Assembly (NCBI GenBank): GCA_046297935.1
Contig: JBKBHA010000007.1
Coordinates: 62,001 to 126,000, forward strand
Length of the DNA: 64,000 bases
Direction: 5' to 3'
DNA from: CAYMZZ01 sp046297935
GTDB taxonomy: Bacteria > Bacteroidota > Bacteroidia > Chitinophagales > Chitinophagaceae
In this document: positions 17,017 to 26,652 of the stretch, in pieces
How the letters are laid out: each line of letters begins with the position of its first letter
How positions within the stretch are numbered: the stretch's first letter is position 1
Notes under the pieces: generated by a model
The model's database searches: none
Told to the model about the DNA's origin: nothing
The model's input: the letters and a program-made list of their open reading frames with translations, nothing else
Made by a program: the position numbers and the translations under genes

Positions 17017-18276
17017 TCAACTGTTAGTCAAAATGAATTTCCGCAGGAAGTTCAGGGCCTGTGAGGCAGTTACATGGATATTCCGCTGCCGATCAAAACG
17101 AAGCTGGATCCGGAGTACTTCGGTTTTCTCGCGGTTGCCTGCGGCGAGCCACACCGTGCCAACCGGCTTTTCGTCGGAACCGCCGTCGGGACCCATAATG
17201 CCCGATACAGCCACTATGTAATCCGTCTTGAGCGCATCAAGCCCACCGGTCACCATGGCCCTTACCGTCTCCTCACTAACGGCGCCGTGTTTATATATGA
17301 TGTCGGATGGAACATGAAGGATTTCCTCTTTCACTGAATTGGCATAGCTCACCACACTGCCTTTGTAATAGGCAGAGGAGCCCACCACGCTGGTAATTTG
17401 GTGGGCAATATACCCCCCGGTACAACTTTCGGCCGTTCCCATGGTTTTACCCAGTTTGCGTAAAATATGCCCGATCACTATCTCCAGTCCTTCATCTTCG
17501 TCGCTGACCAGCCAGGGACGTACCAGTTCCAACAGCTGCCTGAACTGTGCGTCCACTTCCGCTGCAACCAACCCACGGTCGGGGCCACTGGCGGTTAGTC
17601 GGAGTTTGACCATACCATAGCTCGGCAGATAGGCCAGCTTGATATGTGGCGGCAGACTCGATTCAAACTCTATCAGTTTTTCAGCAATAATACTTTCTCC
17701 CTGTCCCGCTGTGAAGGCCGTGCGGTGTACAATAGCAGGCAGCGTAAAATACTGTGGTAAACGCGGCAGCACTTCATCGGTCAGTATTCCTTTCATCTCG
17801 TGCGGTACACCAGGCAGTGAAATAAAAATCACGCCTTTTTTTTCGAACCACATGCCAGGCGCCGAACCTCGGGCATTGTGCAACACAGTAGCTACATCAG
17901 GTACTTCAGCCTGTTTCAGATTTCGCTCCAGAATTGGACCGGGACGGCGGTACACTTTTTCGAAAAGATAAATTACATGCTGTCGCACTTCTTCATTTAC
18001 AACCATACGCCCACCGAAATATTCGCAAAGCAACGGCTTGGTAATATCATCGGCTGTAGGCCCGAGTCCGCCAGTCATGATAACTAACTGCGACTGACTG
18101 CTCTCTTCATCCAGGCATCGTTTAATTTCACCCGCCTCATCGCCTACCGCCACGCGGCGTCGTACCCAAATGCCAATTTTATTTAATTCCTGTGCAATAA
18201 AAGCGCTATTGGTATCAATAGTCTGTCCTATGAGTAGCTCATCACCAATGGTGACGATGGATGCGTAAACGACCAA
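17017..18276 (-). CDS. cinA: CinA-family nicotinamide-nucleotide amidohydrolase
   Basis: A 419-residue two-domain CinA protein. The N-terminal MoaB-like domain (about 1-170) has TIGDELLIGQTIDTNSAFIA and MTGGLGPTADDITK; it is associated with ADP-ribose pyrophosphatase activity. The C-terminal domain (about 260-415) has GTAESCTGGYIAHQIT and AVSGIMGPDGGSDEKPVGTV, the NMN deamidase region used in pyridine nucleotide recycling. The full length matches the long form. The start is TTG at 18276, giving MVVYASIVTIGDELL, since no ATG fits the fold. It is divergent from the dacB-type gene. Confidence 0.93.
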   Translation of the reverse strand: MVVYASIVTIGDELLIGQTIDTNSAFIAQELNKIGIWVRRRVAVGDEAGEIKRCLDEESSQSQLVIMTGGLGPTADDITKPLLCEYFGGRMVVNEEVRQHVIYLFEKVYRRPGPILERNLKQAEVPDVATVLHNARGSAPGMWFEKKGVIFISLPGVPHEMKGILTDEVLPRLPQYFTLPAIVHRTAFTAGQGESIIAEKLIEFESSLPPHIKLAYLPSYGMVKLRLTASGPDRGLVAAEVDAQFRQLLELVRPWLVSDEDEGLEIVIGHILRKLGKTMGTAESCTGGYIAHQITSVVGSSAYYKGSVVSYANSVKEEILHVPSDIIYKHGAVSEETVRAMVTGGLDALKTDYIVAVSGIMGPDGGSDEKPVGTVWLAAGNREKTEVLRIQLRFDRQRNIHVTASQALNFLRKFILTNS

Positions 18277-18418
18277 TTTGTTTCGGTTTAAATTTCTGCA
18301 GGCAAAGCTACTACTCCGTGCATCTTTAACAAACAGGAGTGTGCAGCTCTTTTAAAATACGCTAAGTTTACAATTAATAGTACCGGAAGGTTTACTAACG
18401 GTGCCAAATGTCGAACAA

Positions 18419-19843
18419 ATGATCAGATTTGTTTTTCAGGCATTCCTGTTGATCTGCCTGCTGATTTTACAACAACAGGAGGCCGAAGCTCAAAGCATAG
18501 AAACGCGTCTGAAGGCGGCTTACGAGCGCTTTTCTCAGGATCCTCAACTGAGCTATGCCAGCCACTCTTTGTTGGTCGTGGAACTGCCGTCTGGCAAGCC
18601 CGTGTTTGCCTTCAATAACCGGCTTGGACTCGCGCCCGCAAGCACCCAAAAAGTGGTGACCGCTGCTGCAGCGTTTGAACTACTTACACCAGGATTTAGA
18701 TATCAAACACAATTCGATATTGGTACGTTCAATGGCGAAACCAGTCTGTTGGTCACTCCGTCGGGCGACCCGAGCCTGGGAAGTACGCGTTATCACTCCA
18801 CCCGGCCTGATCTGCTGCTTTCAAAGCTGCGCGATTATGTGTTGAAGAATGGGGCTGCTTCCATTTCAGACACTATACGTATAATTCAGCCTGCAGGGTT
18901 CGTGGATCCTCAGCGGGTGCCCGATGGCTGGATTGTTCAGGACCTTGGCAACTATTATGGAGCTGGTGCCAGCTGGTTCAACTGGAGAGAGAACCAATAC
19001 GATCTGGAGCTTGCATCGAGTGCGTCCATCGGCCAGCCGGGTTCTGTTGAAGTACGCAATCAGGCTGACCTGCCTCCTGAAATTCATTCGATCGACAACC
19101 GATTAACGGCCGGAAAAAAAGGGAGCGGCGATAACGCTTATATCTATCTGCCCTTAACTGGAAACCAATTTCAATTGAAAGGTACCATACCGACCGGTGA
19201 GAACGCATTTTTAATAAGTGGGGCAATATCTGAACCCGAAAAATATTTCGCCAGTAATCTGGCAGATGAGTTATCTGAAAGCGACGCTTCATTTCAGTTG
19301 GCCAGAAAATTGTCTGCAACGCTTGTCCCGGTTGGTCAGCCTCTCTCAGGAAATTCATTACCGATTCTTTCACCTTCCCTCGACTCACTCAGTTACTGGT
19401 TTCTTCGAAAAAGCGTGAATCTCTATGGAGAAGCGTTTTTGAAAACCATCGGATTAAAGGAAGGAAATTCTTTTTCAACAGAAGAGGGATTGGCGGTGTT
19501 GCGTCGTTTCTGGCAGCAACAGGGAATCGACTCTTTTGCGTTGAGAATGCGCGACGGCTCTGGTCTGTCGCCCGAAAACAGGCTCACCACTGAATCAATG
19601 GTTCAGGTATTGCGATTCGCGAAAAAGCAGGACTGGTTCGATGATTATTTTGCGGGCTTTCCCAGTTACAATGGCATGCGCATGAAGTCGGGCACTATTA
19701 GCGCTGTTAAAGGCTTTTGTGGGTATCATAGATCGAATAAAACCGGAAAAGAATACGTGTTCGCATTTTTGGTAAATAACTATTCAGGTTCGTCGGGTGC
19801 GATAGTAAGCAAAATGTATCAGGTGCTAAACGAACTTAAATGA
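18419..19843 (+). CDS. dacB: D-alanyl-D-alanine carboxypeptidase/endopeptidase (PBP4, S13)
   Basis: A 474-residue periplasmic penicillin-binding protein of family S13 that trims peptidoglycan stem peptides and cross-links. The three active-site motifs are SxxK in ASTQKVV (near residue 80), SxN in RKSVNLYGE (near 330), and KSG in MKSGTISAVKG (near 425), the last replacing the usual KTG. A signal peptide (MIRFVFQAFLLICLLIL) supports the ATG at 18419 over an in-frame GTG at 18401. It ends 13 nt from the convergent M50 gene. Confidence 0.92.
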   Translation: MIRFVFQAFLLICLLILQQQEAEAQSIETRLKAAYERFSQDPQLSYASHSLLVVELPSGKPVFAFNNRLGLAPASTQKVVTAAAAFELLTPGFRYQTQFDIGTFNGETSLLVTPSGDPSLGSTRYHSTRPDLLLSKLRDYVLKNGAASISDTIRIIQPAGFVDPQRVPDGWIVQDLGNYYGAGASWFNWRENQYDLELASSASIGQPGSVEVRNQADLPPEIHSIDNRLTAGKKGSGDNAYIYLPLTGNQFQLKGTIPTGENAFLISGAISEPEKYFASNLADELSESDASFQLARKLSATLVPVGQPLSGNSLPILSPSLDSLSYWFLRKSVNLYGEAFLKTIGLKEGNSFSTEEGLAVLRRFWQQQGIDSFALRMRDGSGLSPENRLTTESMVQVLRFAKKQDWFDDYFAGFPSYNGMRMKSGTISAVKGFCGYHRSNKTGKEYVFAFLVNNYSGSSGAIVSKMYQVLNELK

Positions 19844-19856
19844 TCCAGTGCTAAAT

Positions 19857-20876
19857 TCAGATGGCTATACCCAGTCGGCTTAAGTAATCTGTGTCGACCG
19901 ACAACCACCAGGGGCAACTTAACGCCGCCAGCCAAAGTAAGAGCAGAAATAATTTGCCGGCAAGCCCCATATCCTGTATGAGATGGCGGTGCAGGAGGCT
20001 CTCAATAAAGCCCATAATTTTTTCTTCCTTGGCATGATACGAATAGGGTGGTGAGCTTGGGACATCGCTGAAGCCGGAATGTTCTGCTATCAGGATATTT
20101 CTGGTTTTCCAATAAGTTTCGTCGGGCAGGTCGGCATAACTGTAGTTAAGATCTATTCCTGCTTCCTCAATTTTTTTTTCTACGTTCTGGGCTTTACTGT
20201 CGCCAAACTGCCGCAACATCAACATCACCGGAAATATCAGCAGCACATACACCGGCTGGCTGAAAGCAAAAAGGGCTGCCCAGGCCAGCGCGATGATAGA
20301 GAGCCATTGAAATCCTTTGCTCAACCAACTTTCTTCATCAAGGAAAACACGGTTCAATAACTGACCTCCGTCGAGAGGGTAAACCGGTAGCAGGTTGAGC
20401 AGATTAAGAAAAAGAAATGCCAGCCCGATTGTCCGAAAGGAAAGAAAGCCGAAGGCAAGTTCATTGTTTTGCTGATAAAGAAAATAAAAGATGAGACCAA
20501 TGATCATGCCCGGCAATGGACCGGCAAGCAGGATGATGGCTGATTCTTTTTGAGAAACTTCTCTCTTGGTGCCCGACACATAAGCGCCTAATAGCGGAAT
20601 GAAGAATATTCCCAAATCGTTGTAGCGAAACGATTTCATGGCAATAAAATGACCCAGTTCATGTAACACCACAATGGCAGTAATCAGCAAGATCATTTCA
20701 AGGCTGCGGAAAAAATAGAAACCGATGATCAGGTAAAGTGCAAGGCTGGTGGCCGATCGTAGCCATACCTGGGCAACATCGGCTTTAGGCCGGGTAAACT
20801 TGGGCGGATACAGGGCTAAAGCTGTGTCTGATGATACCGGCTCTTCATTTCCATCAACAGGCGTGACTGGGTTCAT
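19857..20876 (-). CDS. M50-family membrane metalloprotease (site-2 protease-like)
   Basis: A 339-residue polytopic membrane protein of the site-2 protease superfamily. The zinc-binding HELGH motif lies in the second hydrophobic segment (IVVLHELGHFIAMKSF, near residue 88), and the partner motif LPVYPLDGGQ (near 195) supplies the third ligand aspartate. It lacks a PDZ domain, unlike RseP, so it resembles the short archaeal/bacterial group. Substrate and function are unknown. It is the last gene of a likely minus-strand operon with the thioesterase (9 nt gap) and DoxX gene (23 nt gap). A TAAATTTA box lies just upstream and overlaps the end of the thioesterase gene. Confidence 0.88.
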   Translation of the reverse strand: MNPVTPVDGNEEPVSSDTALALYPPKFTRPKADVAQVWLRSATSLALYLIIGFYFFRSLEMILLITAIVVLHELGHFIAMKSFRYNDLGIFFIPLLGAYVSGTKREVSQKESAIILLAGPLPGMIIGLIFYFLYQQNNELAFGFLSFRTIGLAFLFLNLLNLLPVYPLDGGQLLNRVFLDEESWLSKGFQWLSIIALAWAALFAFSQPVYVLLIFPVMLMLRQFGDSKAQNVEKKIEEAGIDLNYSYADLPDETYWKTRNILIAEHSGFSDVPSSPPYSYHAKEEKIMGFIESLLHRHLIQDMGLAGKLFLLLLWLAALSCPWWLSVDTDYLSRLGIAI

Positions 20877-20885
20877 TGGCTAAAT

Positions 20886-21296
20886 TTAGTCAAAATATGG
20901 CGCCAATTTTAGTCGAAGCGCCTCCGGCATGATAGTTCTTTTTAAGGTGCCTGATTCCATGAAGTAAAGCAACACTTTTCCCGTAGCTAACTGGTCGCCG
21001 GCTTCATTATAGATCTCCTGGTGGAATTCAATCTTGTGGTGCAATGGCAGCTCCTTTAAGATGACCTTTACGGTCAGCAAGTCATCATAGCGTGCTGGCC
21101 GCAGATAGCGGCATTGTACTTCAACTACCGGCATTATTACGCCCATTTTTTCCATATCGGCATAGGTGAAACCCAGGTGCCTGATCGACTCGCCCCGGGC
21201 GGCTTCGAAATAGGTGAAATAGTTGCCGTGATAAACAACACCCATTTGATCCGTTTCGGCATAGCGCACCCTGATTTTGGTTTCCGACGTAAACAT
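20886..21296 (-). CDS. YbgC/FadM-type acyl-CoA thioesterase
   Basis: A 136-residue single hotdog-fold thioesterase that hydrolyses acyl-CoA or related thioesters. The 4HBT signature is ETDQMGVVYHGNYFTYFEAA near the N-terminus, with the catalytic aspartate and the following histidine. The length is normal for the family. Substrate range cannot be told from sequence. It sits between the DoxX and M50 genes in the same direction. Confidence 0.92.
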   Translation of the reverse strand: MFTSETKIRVRYAETDQMGVVYHGNYFTYFEAARGESIRHLGFTYADMEKMGVIMPVVEVQCRYLRPARYDDLLTVKVILKELPLHHKIEFHQEIYNEAGDQLATGKVLLYFMESGTLKRTIMPEALRLKLAPYFD

Positions 21297-21319
21297 TCTA
21301 CAGACTTTTGGTAGCGAGT

Positions 21320-21730
21320 TTATTTTCCAGTGATTAGTTTATCGGCCGATATTTTTCCGGGTCCTAACAGCAAGATCACCAGAAATCCGATGAGGAACAG
21401 CCCGGCTTTCTCGCCTGTACCAAATATATCACCTCTGTTGGAGTAAAAAAGAGCAACAGACATGGCAATAATTGGAGGTATGGCTGCGAGTCGAGTGAAC
21501 AACCCAAGAATGATAAATACAGAACAGAAGAACTCGGCAAAAATCGTGAGCGCCATTGACGTGCTGCTTCCTATATGAAAAGGGTCGGCAAATTTGGAGG
21601 CCCGATCGGCAAAATTGATGAGCTTCTGATATCCGTGAGGAATCATCATCAGCCCCAGCCCCACACGCAACAATAACATGCTAACGGTAACTGCATTGTC
21701 GGTATAACGGATTTGGAGTAGTCGTTTCAT
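21320..21730 (-). CDS. DoxX-family membrane protein
   Basis: A 136-residue inner-membrane protein with four hydrophobic helices, matching the DoxX family. Landmarks are the first helix with LLRVGLGLMMIPHGYQKL, then SSTSMALTIFAEFFCSVFII and FLIGFLVILLLGPGKIS. DoxX homologues take part in thiosulfate:quinone chemistry or oxidative-stress complexes in some organisms, but most are uncharacterised. It is the first gene of the minus-strand trio. Confidence 0.9.
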   Translation of the reverse strand: MKRLLQIRYTDNAVTVSMLLLRVGLGLMMIPHGYQKLINFADRASKFADPFHIGSSTSMALTIFAEFFCSVFIILGLFTRLAAIPPIIAMSVALFYSNRGDIFGTGEKAGLFLIGFLVILLLGPGKISADKLITGK

Positions 21731-21922
21731 TGGTGGCAGATTTTAAAATGCAATGTTACTGAAAGAAATTTTACCAGTTATAAATCCTTTGATAATGAGT
21801 AAAATGTTAAACATTTCATAGAATCGCACTTATCCACACCTGTTTGGAACGCATTTTGGCGAGGGAAGAAATAATTTGAATATTCGCAGCGTTTATCCGA
21901 CAACGGTTAAAGGACAACCTCC

Positions 21923-24900
21923 ATGAAGAATCCTATATTATTGGTATGTGGCCTGCTGTACCTTAGTGTTAGTCAAGCCCAGCAGACTCATTATTACAAC
22001 GATCCACAGACAAAGTTCAAAGAGGCAAAGTCGTACTTCCAGAACGGGCAGTACAGTCTGGCATATCCGATCTTTAAAGAGCTGCGTCGCTCCGTTCGTG
22101 AAACGGACATAGCAAATCAGCCGGTAACGGTTCAGGAAATTCAGTATTATTCTCTTGCCTGTGCATTGAAACAGGATGAAGGCCGTGCACTACAGGAGGC
22201 CATCGATTACATAGACCTGGAAAAAAATATCGCGCGTGTTCAAATGATGAATTACCAGGTGGGTGAATACTATTTTCGTCACAGCGATTTCAGAAAGGCA
22301 GTTGACTATTACGAACAGGCTAATATCGCCAACCTGAGCAATGATGATATTTCGAGCATGAAGTTTCATCAGGGCTATTCTTATTTTACACTACAGCGAT
22401 TTGCCCAGGCAAAACCACTTTTTAATACCATTCGCTCAAATCCTGACGACCCCAATTACCTGGCGGCGAACTATTATTATGGGTTTCTTTGTTTCCGCGA
22501 CAAGCAATACAATGAAGCGCTGGCCAGTTTTCGGATTGTGGAAAACGAAAAGGAATATGCAACAGTAGTGCCTTACTACATCGCGCAGATATATTATATA
22601 CAAGACAAGAAGGAAGAAGCGTTGAAATACGCCGAAACAAAGATCAAGGCGGGAGGGTCGCAGTACTACGATCTGGAGATGAAGCAAATGATCGGCCATG
22701 CTTATTTTGAAAGAAAAGAATATGCAAAAGCGCTGCCTTACCTGGAAGATTATGTGAAACGTTCCGACAAAGTGCGTCGCGAAGATCTTTATGAGCTATC
22801 GTATTCCTATTACCAGGCCAACCAGTTGACCAAGGCGATTGATGGATTCAAGCAATTGAGTGGCAAAGAAGATTCGCTCAGCCAGAGTGCCATGTACCTG
22901 CTGGGAGATGCTTATCTGAAAACAGGTCAGAAGACGAATGCACGCAATGCATTTCTCTTTTGTGCCAGCAACAGCAGCGATAAGAAGCAGCAGGAAATAT
23001 CTCGTTTTCAATATGCCAAGCTTTCGTACGAACTGGGATACCAGGACGAGGCGCTGAACAGCCTTCGCAGTTTTTTGAGTAGTTATCCCAATTCGGTTTA
23101 TGATACAGAAGCAAAGGATTTGCTGGTGGCGGTATTGACAAATACCAACAACTATCGCGAAGCCATTAGCGTGCTGGAGGGAATGAAAAATCCGACACCG
23201 AATGCCAAAAGACTTTATCCACGCATTCTTTACGGAAGGGCCACAGAGTACATCAACGATAATCAACTGTATGAGGCCGACGCCCTGCTGGACAAAGCAT
23301 TGAAAGACCCCAACAATGGATCGGTACTGCCATTGATCAATTTTTGGAAAGGCGAAATTGCCTACAACATGATCAAGCTCGACGATGCCATCAAATATTA
23401 CCACGCTTACCTGTCGTCAGGCGCACCTACCAGCGGCGAAGCCAATATCAACACCGCCCGCTATAACCTGGGTTACTGTTATCTGGAGAAAGAAAATTAT
23501 GCCGTAGCGCGGAGCTTTTTTGAACCACTTTCCAAAAATGCATCCCTGAGTTCGGACGAACTTACACAGGATGCCTACCTGCGTACGGCAGACTGTTATT
23601 TCATGGAGTCTTCATTTACCCGGGCCAAAAGCATGTACGACAATGTGATCCGGTTCAGCTGGCCTGATGAAGATTATGCAACCTATCAGAACGCCATGAT
23701 AACCGGCGTAAAAAGCTCGCGCGATAAAATAAATCTGCTGACCACACTTACCCGGAAATTTCCTCAGTCGCCGCTGGTGATGGATGCAAACATGGAGGTG
23801 GCTAAGACTTACATGGCCGATGAGAAATTTGCTGAAGCTGTTCCCTTTCTGGAAAAAGTAATTAAGGAGGGAGGAAATGCCAGCTACAAGCCCGAAGCTC
23901 ATTTGAAACTGGGTACGGCGTTTTACAATCTAAACAACAACACTGGTGCCCTGCAACAGTACCAATTGCTGGTTGATCAATATCCCAACAGTATCGAAGC
24001 GCAGGATGCGCTTTACAATGTGCGTAACATTTATCTCGAAGAAGGCCGACCAGACGACTATGCAGCCTTTATGCGTAAAGCGGGCAAACCAATCAGTGTT
24101 AGTGCCGAAGATTCGCTGACCTATGCGGCTGCAGAAGCTCAACTGATTGCCGGCAACAGCAATGCGGCATTGACCGGGCTGAACAACTATTTGCAGAAGT
24201 TTCCAAACGGGGTGTATGCTATTGATGCGAATTTTTATCGCGGCGATATTTACCATACAAAAAAGGAGTACCAAAATGCTTTGGCCGGCTACGAGCCTGT
24301 AGCAGCAAAAGCGCCTAACAAATACGCGGAACGTGCAGTACTGGCAGCTGCGCGTATTTACTTTTTTGAAATCCGTGACTACCAGAAGGCGGAGAGTTAT
24401 TTTTCGCAACTCAAGGGCATTGCCTCCACCCAGGATAATCGGCTTGAGGCCATGCGCGGCCTGCTCCGAAGCCAGTACCAGTTGGCTAAATGGACCGAAG
24501 CAATGGAAAATGCTTCGGAACTCACTTCCACCAAGGGCAGCAATAACGATGATAAGGCTTTGGCAAATATGACGATCGGAAAATCCAGGCAGATTAACCG
24601 GCAGTTCGATCAGGCAATCACCCATTTCAAGACCGTTGTATCGCTCAACAAATCGGCCCTTGCCGCTGAAGCCCGCTACGAGATTGCTAATTGTTGGTTT
24701 GAACTGGGCAGGCTGGGCGATGCGGAGAAAGCAGCATTTGAGGTAATCAATAAGTCGGGTTCCTACGACTTTTGGGTGACCAAAGCATACATATTGCTGG
24801 GTGATGTGTATTTCCGGCAGAAGGATTACTTCAACGCCAAAGCAACCTTTCAGAGCATTGTAGACAATACAATCGATGCCACGCTGAAGTCGGAGGCCGA

Positions 24901-24958
24901 AACCAAGCTCAACCAGGTGATAGCCGAGGAAGGCCGCAACAGCAAGATCGAAAATTAA
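21923..24958 (+). CDS. Large exported tetratricopeptide-repeat protein
   Basis: A 1011-residue protein with a signal peptide (MKNPILLVCGLLYLSVSQAQ) and TPR units over almost its whole length. Many repeats show the TPR spacing of Y, A and F, for example SYFQNGQYSLAYPIFKEL, YYFRHSDFRKAVDYYEQA and VYFRQKDYFNAKATFQSI. It likely forms a periplasmic solenoid scaffold that binds partner proteins. An operon with the barrel protein (31 nt gap) and the HU-CCDC81 protein (1 nt gap) points to a shared envelope function. An AAAGGA sequence sits upstream of the ATG. A similar TPR-barrel pairing is common in Bacteroidota to my knowledge, but its role is not established. Confidence 0.88.
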   Translation: MKNPILLVCGLLYLSVSQAQQTHYYNDPQTKFKEAKSYFQNGQYSLAYPIFKELRRSVRETDIANQPVTVQEIQYYSLACALKQDEGRALQEAIDYIDLEKNIARVQMMNYQVGEYYFRHSDFRKAVDYYEQANIANLSNDDISSMKFHQGYSYFTLQRFAQAKPLFNTIRSNPDDPNYLAANYYYGFLCFRDKQYNEALASFRIVENEKEYATVVPYYIAQIYYIQDKKEEALKYAETKIKAGGSQYYDLEMKQMIGHAYFERKEYAKALPYLEDYVKRSDKVRREDLYELSYSYYQANQLTKAIDGFKQLSGKEDSLSQSAMYLLGDAYLKTGQKTNARNAFLFCASNSSDKKQQEISRFQYAKLSYELGYQDEALNSLRSFLSSYPNSVYDTEAKDLLVAVLTNTNNYREAISVLEGMKNPTPNAKRLYPRILYGRATEYINDNQLYEADALLDKALKDPNNGSVLPLINFWKGEIAYNMIKLDDAIKYYHAYLSSGAPTSGEANINTARYNLGYCYLEKENYAVARSFFEPLSKNASLSSDELTQDAYLRTADCYFMESSFTRAKSMYDNVIRFSWPDEDYATYQNAMITGVKSSRDKINLLTTLTRKFPQSPLVMDANMEVAKTYMADEKFAEAVPFLEKVIKEGGNASYKPEAHLKLGTAFYNLNNNTGALQQYQLLVDQYPNSIEAQDALYNVRNIYLEEGRPDDYAAFMRKAGKPISVSAEDSLTYAAAEAQLIAGNSNAALTGLNNYLQKFPNGVYAIDANFYRGDIYHTKKEYQNALAGYEPVAAKAPNKYAERAVLAAARIYFFEIRDYQKAESYFSQLKGIASTQDNRLEAMRGLLRSQYQLAKWTEAMENASELTSTKGSNNDDKALANMTIGKSRQINRQFDQAITHFKTVVSLNKSALAAEARYEIANCWFELGRLGDAEKAAFEVINKSGSYDFWVTKAYILLGDVYFRQKDYFNAKATFQSIVDNTIDATLKSEAETKLNQVIAEEGRNSKIEN

Positions 24959-24989
24959 AGAACATCAAACGCAATAAAGGGATAAACCC

Positions 24990-26651
24990 ATGACGAAAAG
25001 TTTGAACAAAGTCCTGATACCGGCCCTGTTGACTTCGGCAATAACATTGCTGTCGTATGTGGCGGAAGCCCAAAAACGGGACACGACCCGCTCGGTAGAT
25101 ATTACATCCAGCTTTCGGCCGCAGTTGAAAGAGCCGGCAAAGATTAACTTCAACGCCACCCCTCCTACAGCCGATACAACAAAACCGCGTCTGCAGTATG
25201 ATATACCCAATCCAAACCTGTTGTTTGCCTATCAGCCAGGCTCGCTGAAACCTTTGGCGCTGACGGTTGATACCAGTGTTGCTTTTGACAACAACAATTA
25301 CATCAAGGCCGGTTTTGGAAGTTTGCGTACTCCTTACCTGCAGGCAGGATTTTCATTTGGCGATGGCAATACCGCTGGTTTAAATCTTTATGCACGTCAC
25401 GTATCGTCGCAGGGCAAACGCGATTTTCAGGACTTTACTCAAACACAGGTGCGTGCCAGCGGCTATTATAAGACAGCCAATAATCTGGAGATCACCGGTG
25501 GCATCGGTATGCGTCAGGATCGGACCTACAAATACGGGTATCAGCCAGAGACCCTTAGTTTTCCTGAAGACAGTATTCGGCAGCGGTTTTCCACTATTTC
25601 TGTTAATGCCGGCCTCCGCAATCTGGAAGAAACCGGCTTTGGTCTGAACTACGCGCCCAACCTGAAATTCGATATTTTCAATGACCATCTCAAAAACAGT
25701 GAAAGCAACACCGTTCTTGATCTGCCGCTTGAAAAAATGGTTGGGCAGGATTTTGCAGTTAATCTGGGTCTTCATTTTGACCTGACCCGTCTTTCGCTCG
25801 ACAAAGGAGGCACCATCAATAATACCATGTGGTGGCTGGCACCTTCGGTCACCTATAAGAGCACACGTTTGCGTTTGCAGGGTGGTATACGTCCGTCGTG
25901 GGATAATTCCACGTTTAAGATGTTTCCGAATATCCTCGCCGAAGTGGGAACCGACGATAGCCGCTTCACTTTTCAGGCTGGTTGGACCGGTTACATTCGT
26001 AAAACAACCTTTCAGTATCTCGCTTCTCAAAACCCATGGCTTTGGGCGCCAGGCGAGTTGCGCAACACCTGGATTGAGGAACGCTTTGCGGGCTTCAAGG
26101 GATCGATTGGAGATCATTTCTCCTATGGAGCAAAAGTTGGTTTCAACCGCCTGAACAATCAGCCCTTATTTATAAATGATACTACGGCGGGCACCGACGG
26201 CAAATCCTTCAATGTAGTTTATGCCGATCGAATCAATGTACTGAATCTGGGTGGCGAACTCGGCTATACTGTTGAAGAAAAATTTTCGGTGGTGGCCCAG
26301 CTTGCGTTCAATCAGTTCACCGGGTTACAGGGTCAGCAGAAAGCCTGGGGTTTATTGCCCCTTGAGCTGAATACCTCGCTCAGCCTCAGAATAATAAAGG
26401 ACCTCTGGCTAAAGAGTGATTTATTTGCCTGGAGCGGCCCACGTTATCTGCGTGCCAATGGTACAGATGGAAAACTGAGCGGTGCTTTCGACCTGAACGC
26501 AGGCCTCGAATTCAGGGTTTCAAAAAATATCAACCTTTGGACACAGTTCAACAATATCTTCAACAAGGAATACCAGCGTTGGAACCAGTATCCGGTGTAT
26601 GGTTTCAACTTTGTGGGGGGAATTGTATTTTCGTTTGATCAAAAGCCCTGA
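24990..26651 (+). CDS. Outer-membrane beta-barrel protein (TonB-receptor-like)
   Basis: A 553-residue outer-membrane protein. It has a signal peptide (ending SYVAEAQ) and an alternating hydrophobic/aromatic pattern of about 18-22 strands. The last strand (NFVGGIVFSFDQKP) ends in the aromatic style of barrel proteins, though with a short tail. No plug-domain motif is clear, so it probably is not a true TonB-dependent transporter, although automated tools may call it that. It includes LWTQFNNIFNKEYQRWNQYP, a strand-turn segment often seen in the C-terminus of receptor-like barrels. It lies between the TPR protein and the HU-CCDC81 protein. Confidence 0.8.
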   Translation: MTKSLNKVLIPALLTSAITLLSYVAEAQKRDTTRSVDITSSFRPQLKEPAKINFNATPPTADTTKPRLQYDIPNPNLLFAYQPGSLKPLALTVDTSVAFDNNNYIKAGFGSLRTPYLQAGFSFGDGNTAGLNLYARHVSSQGKRDFQDFTQTQVRASGYYKTANNLEITGGIGMRQDRTYKYGYQPETLSFPEDSIRQRFSTISVNAGLRNLEETGFGLNYAPNLKFDIFNDHLKNSESNTVLDLPLEKMVGQDFAVNLGLHFDLTRLSLDKGGTINNTMWWLAPSVTYKSTRLRLQGGIRPSWDNSTFKMFPNILAEVGTDDSRFTFQAGWTGYIRKTTFQYLASQNPWLWAPGELRNTWIEERFAGFKGSIGDHFSYGAKVGFNRLNNQPLFINDTTAGTDGKSFNVVYADRINVLNLGGELGYTVEEKFSVVAQLAFNQFTGLQGQQKAWGLLPLELNTSLSLRIIKDLWLKSDLFAWSGPRYLRANGTDGKLSGAFDLNAGLEFRVSKNINLWTQFNNIFNKEYQRWNQYPVYGFNFVGGIVFSFDQKP

Positions 26652-26652
26652 A

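Noticed and set aside
21830..21838. A perfect DnaA box, TTATCCACA, in the gap before the TPR gene
   Set aside because: It is a single copy with no cluster of boxes and no dnaA or dnaN nearby, so it does not indicate a replication origin.
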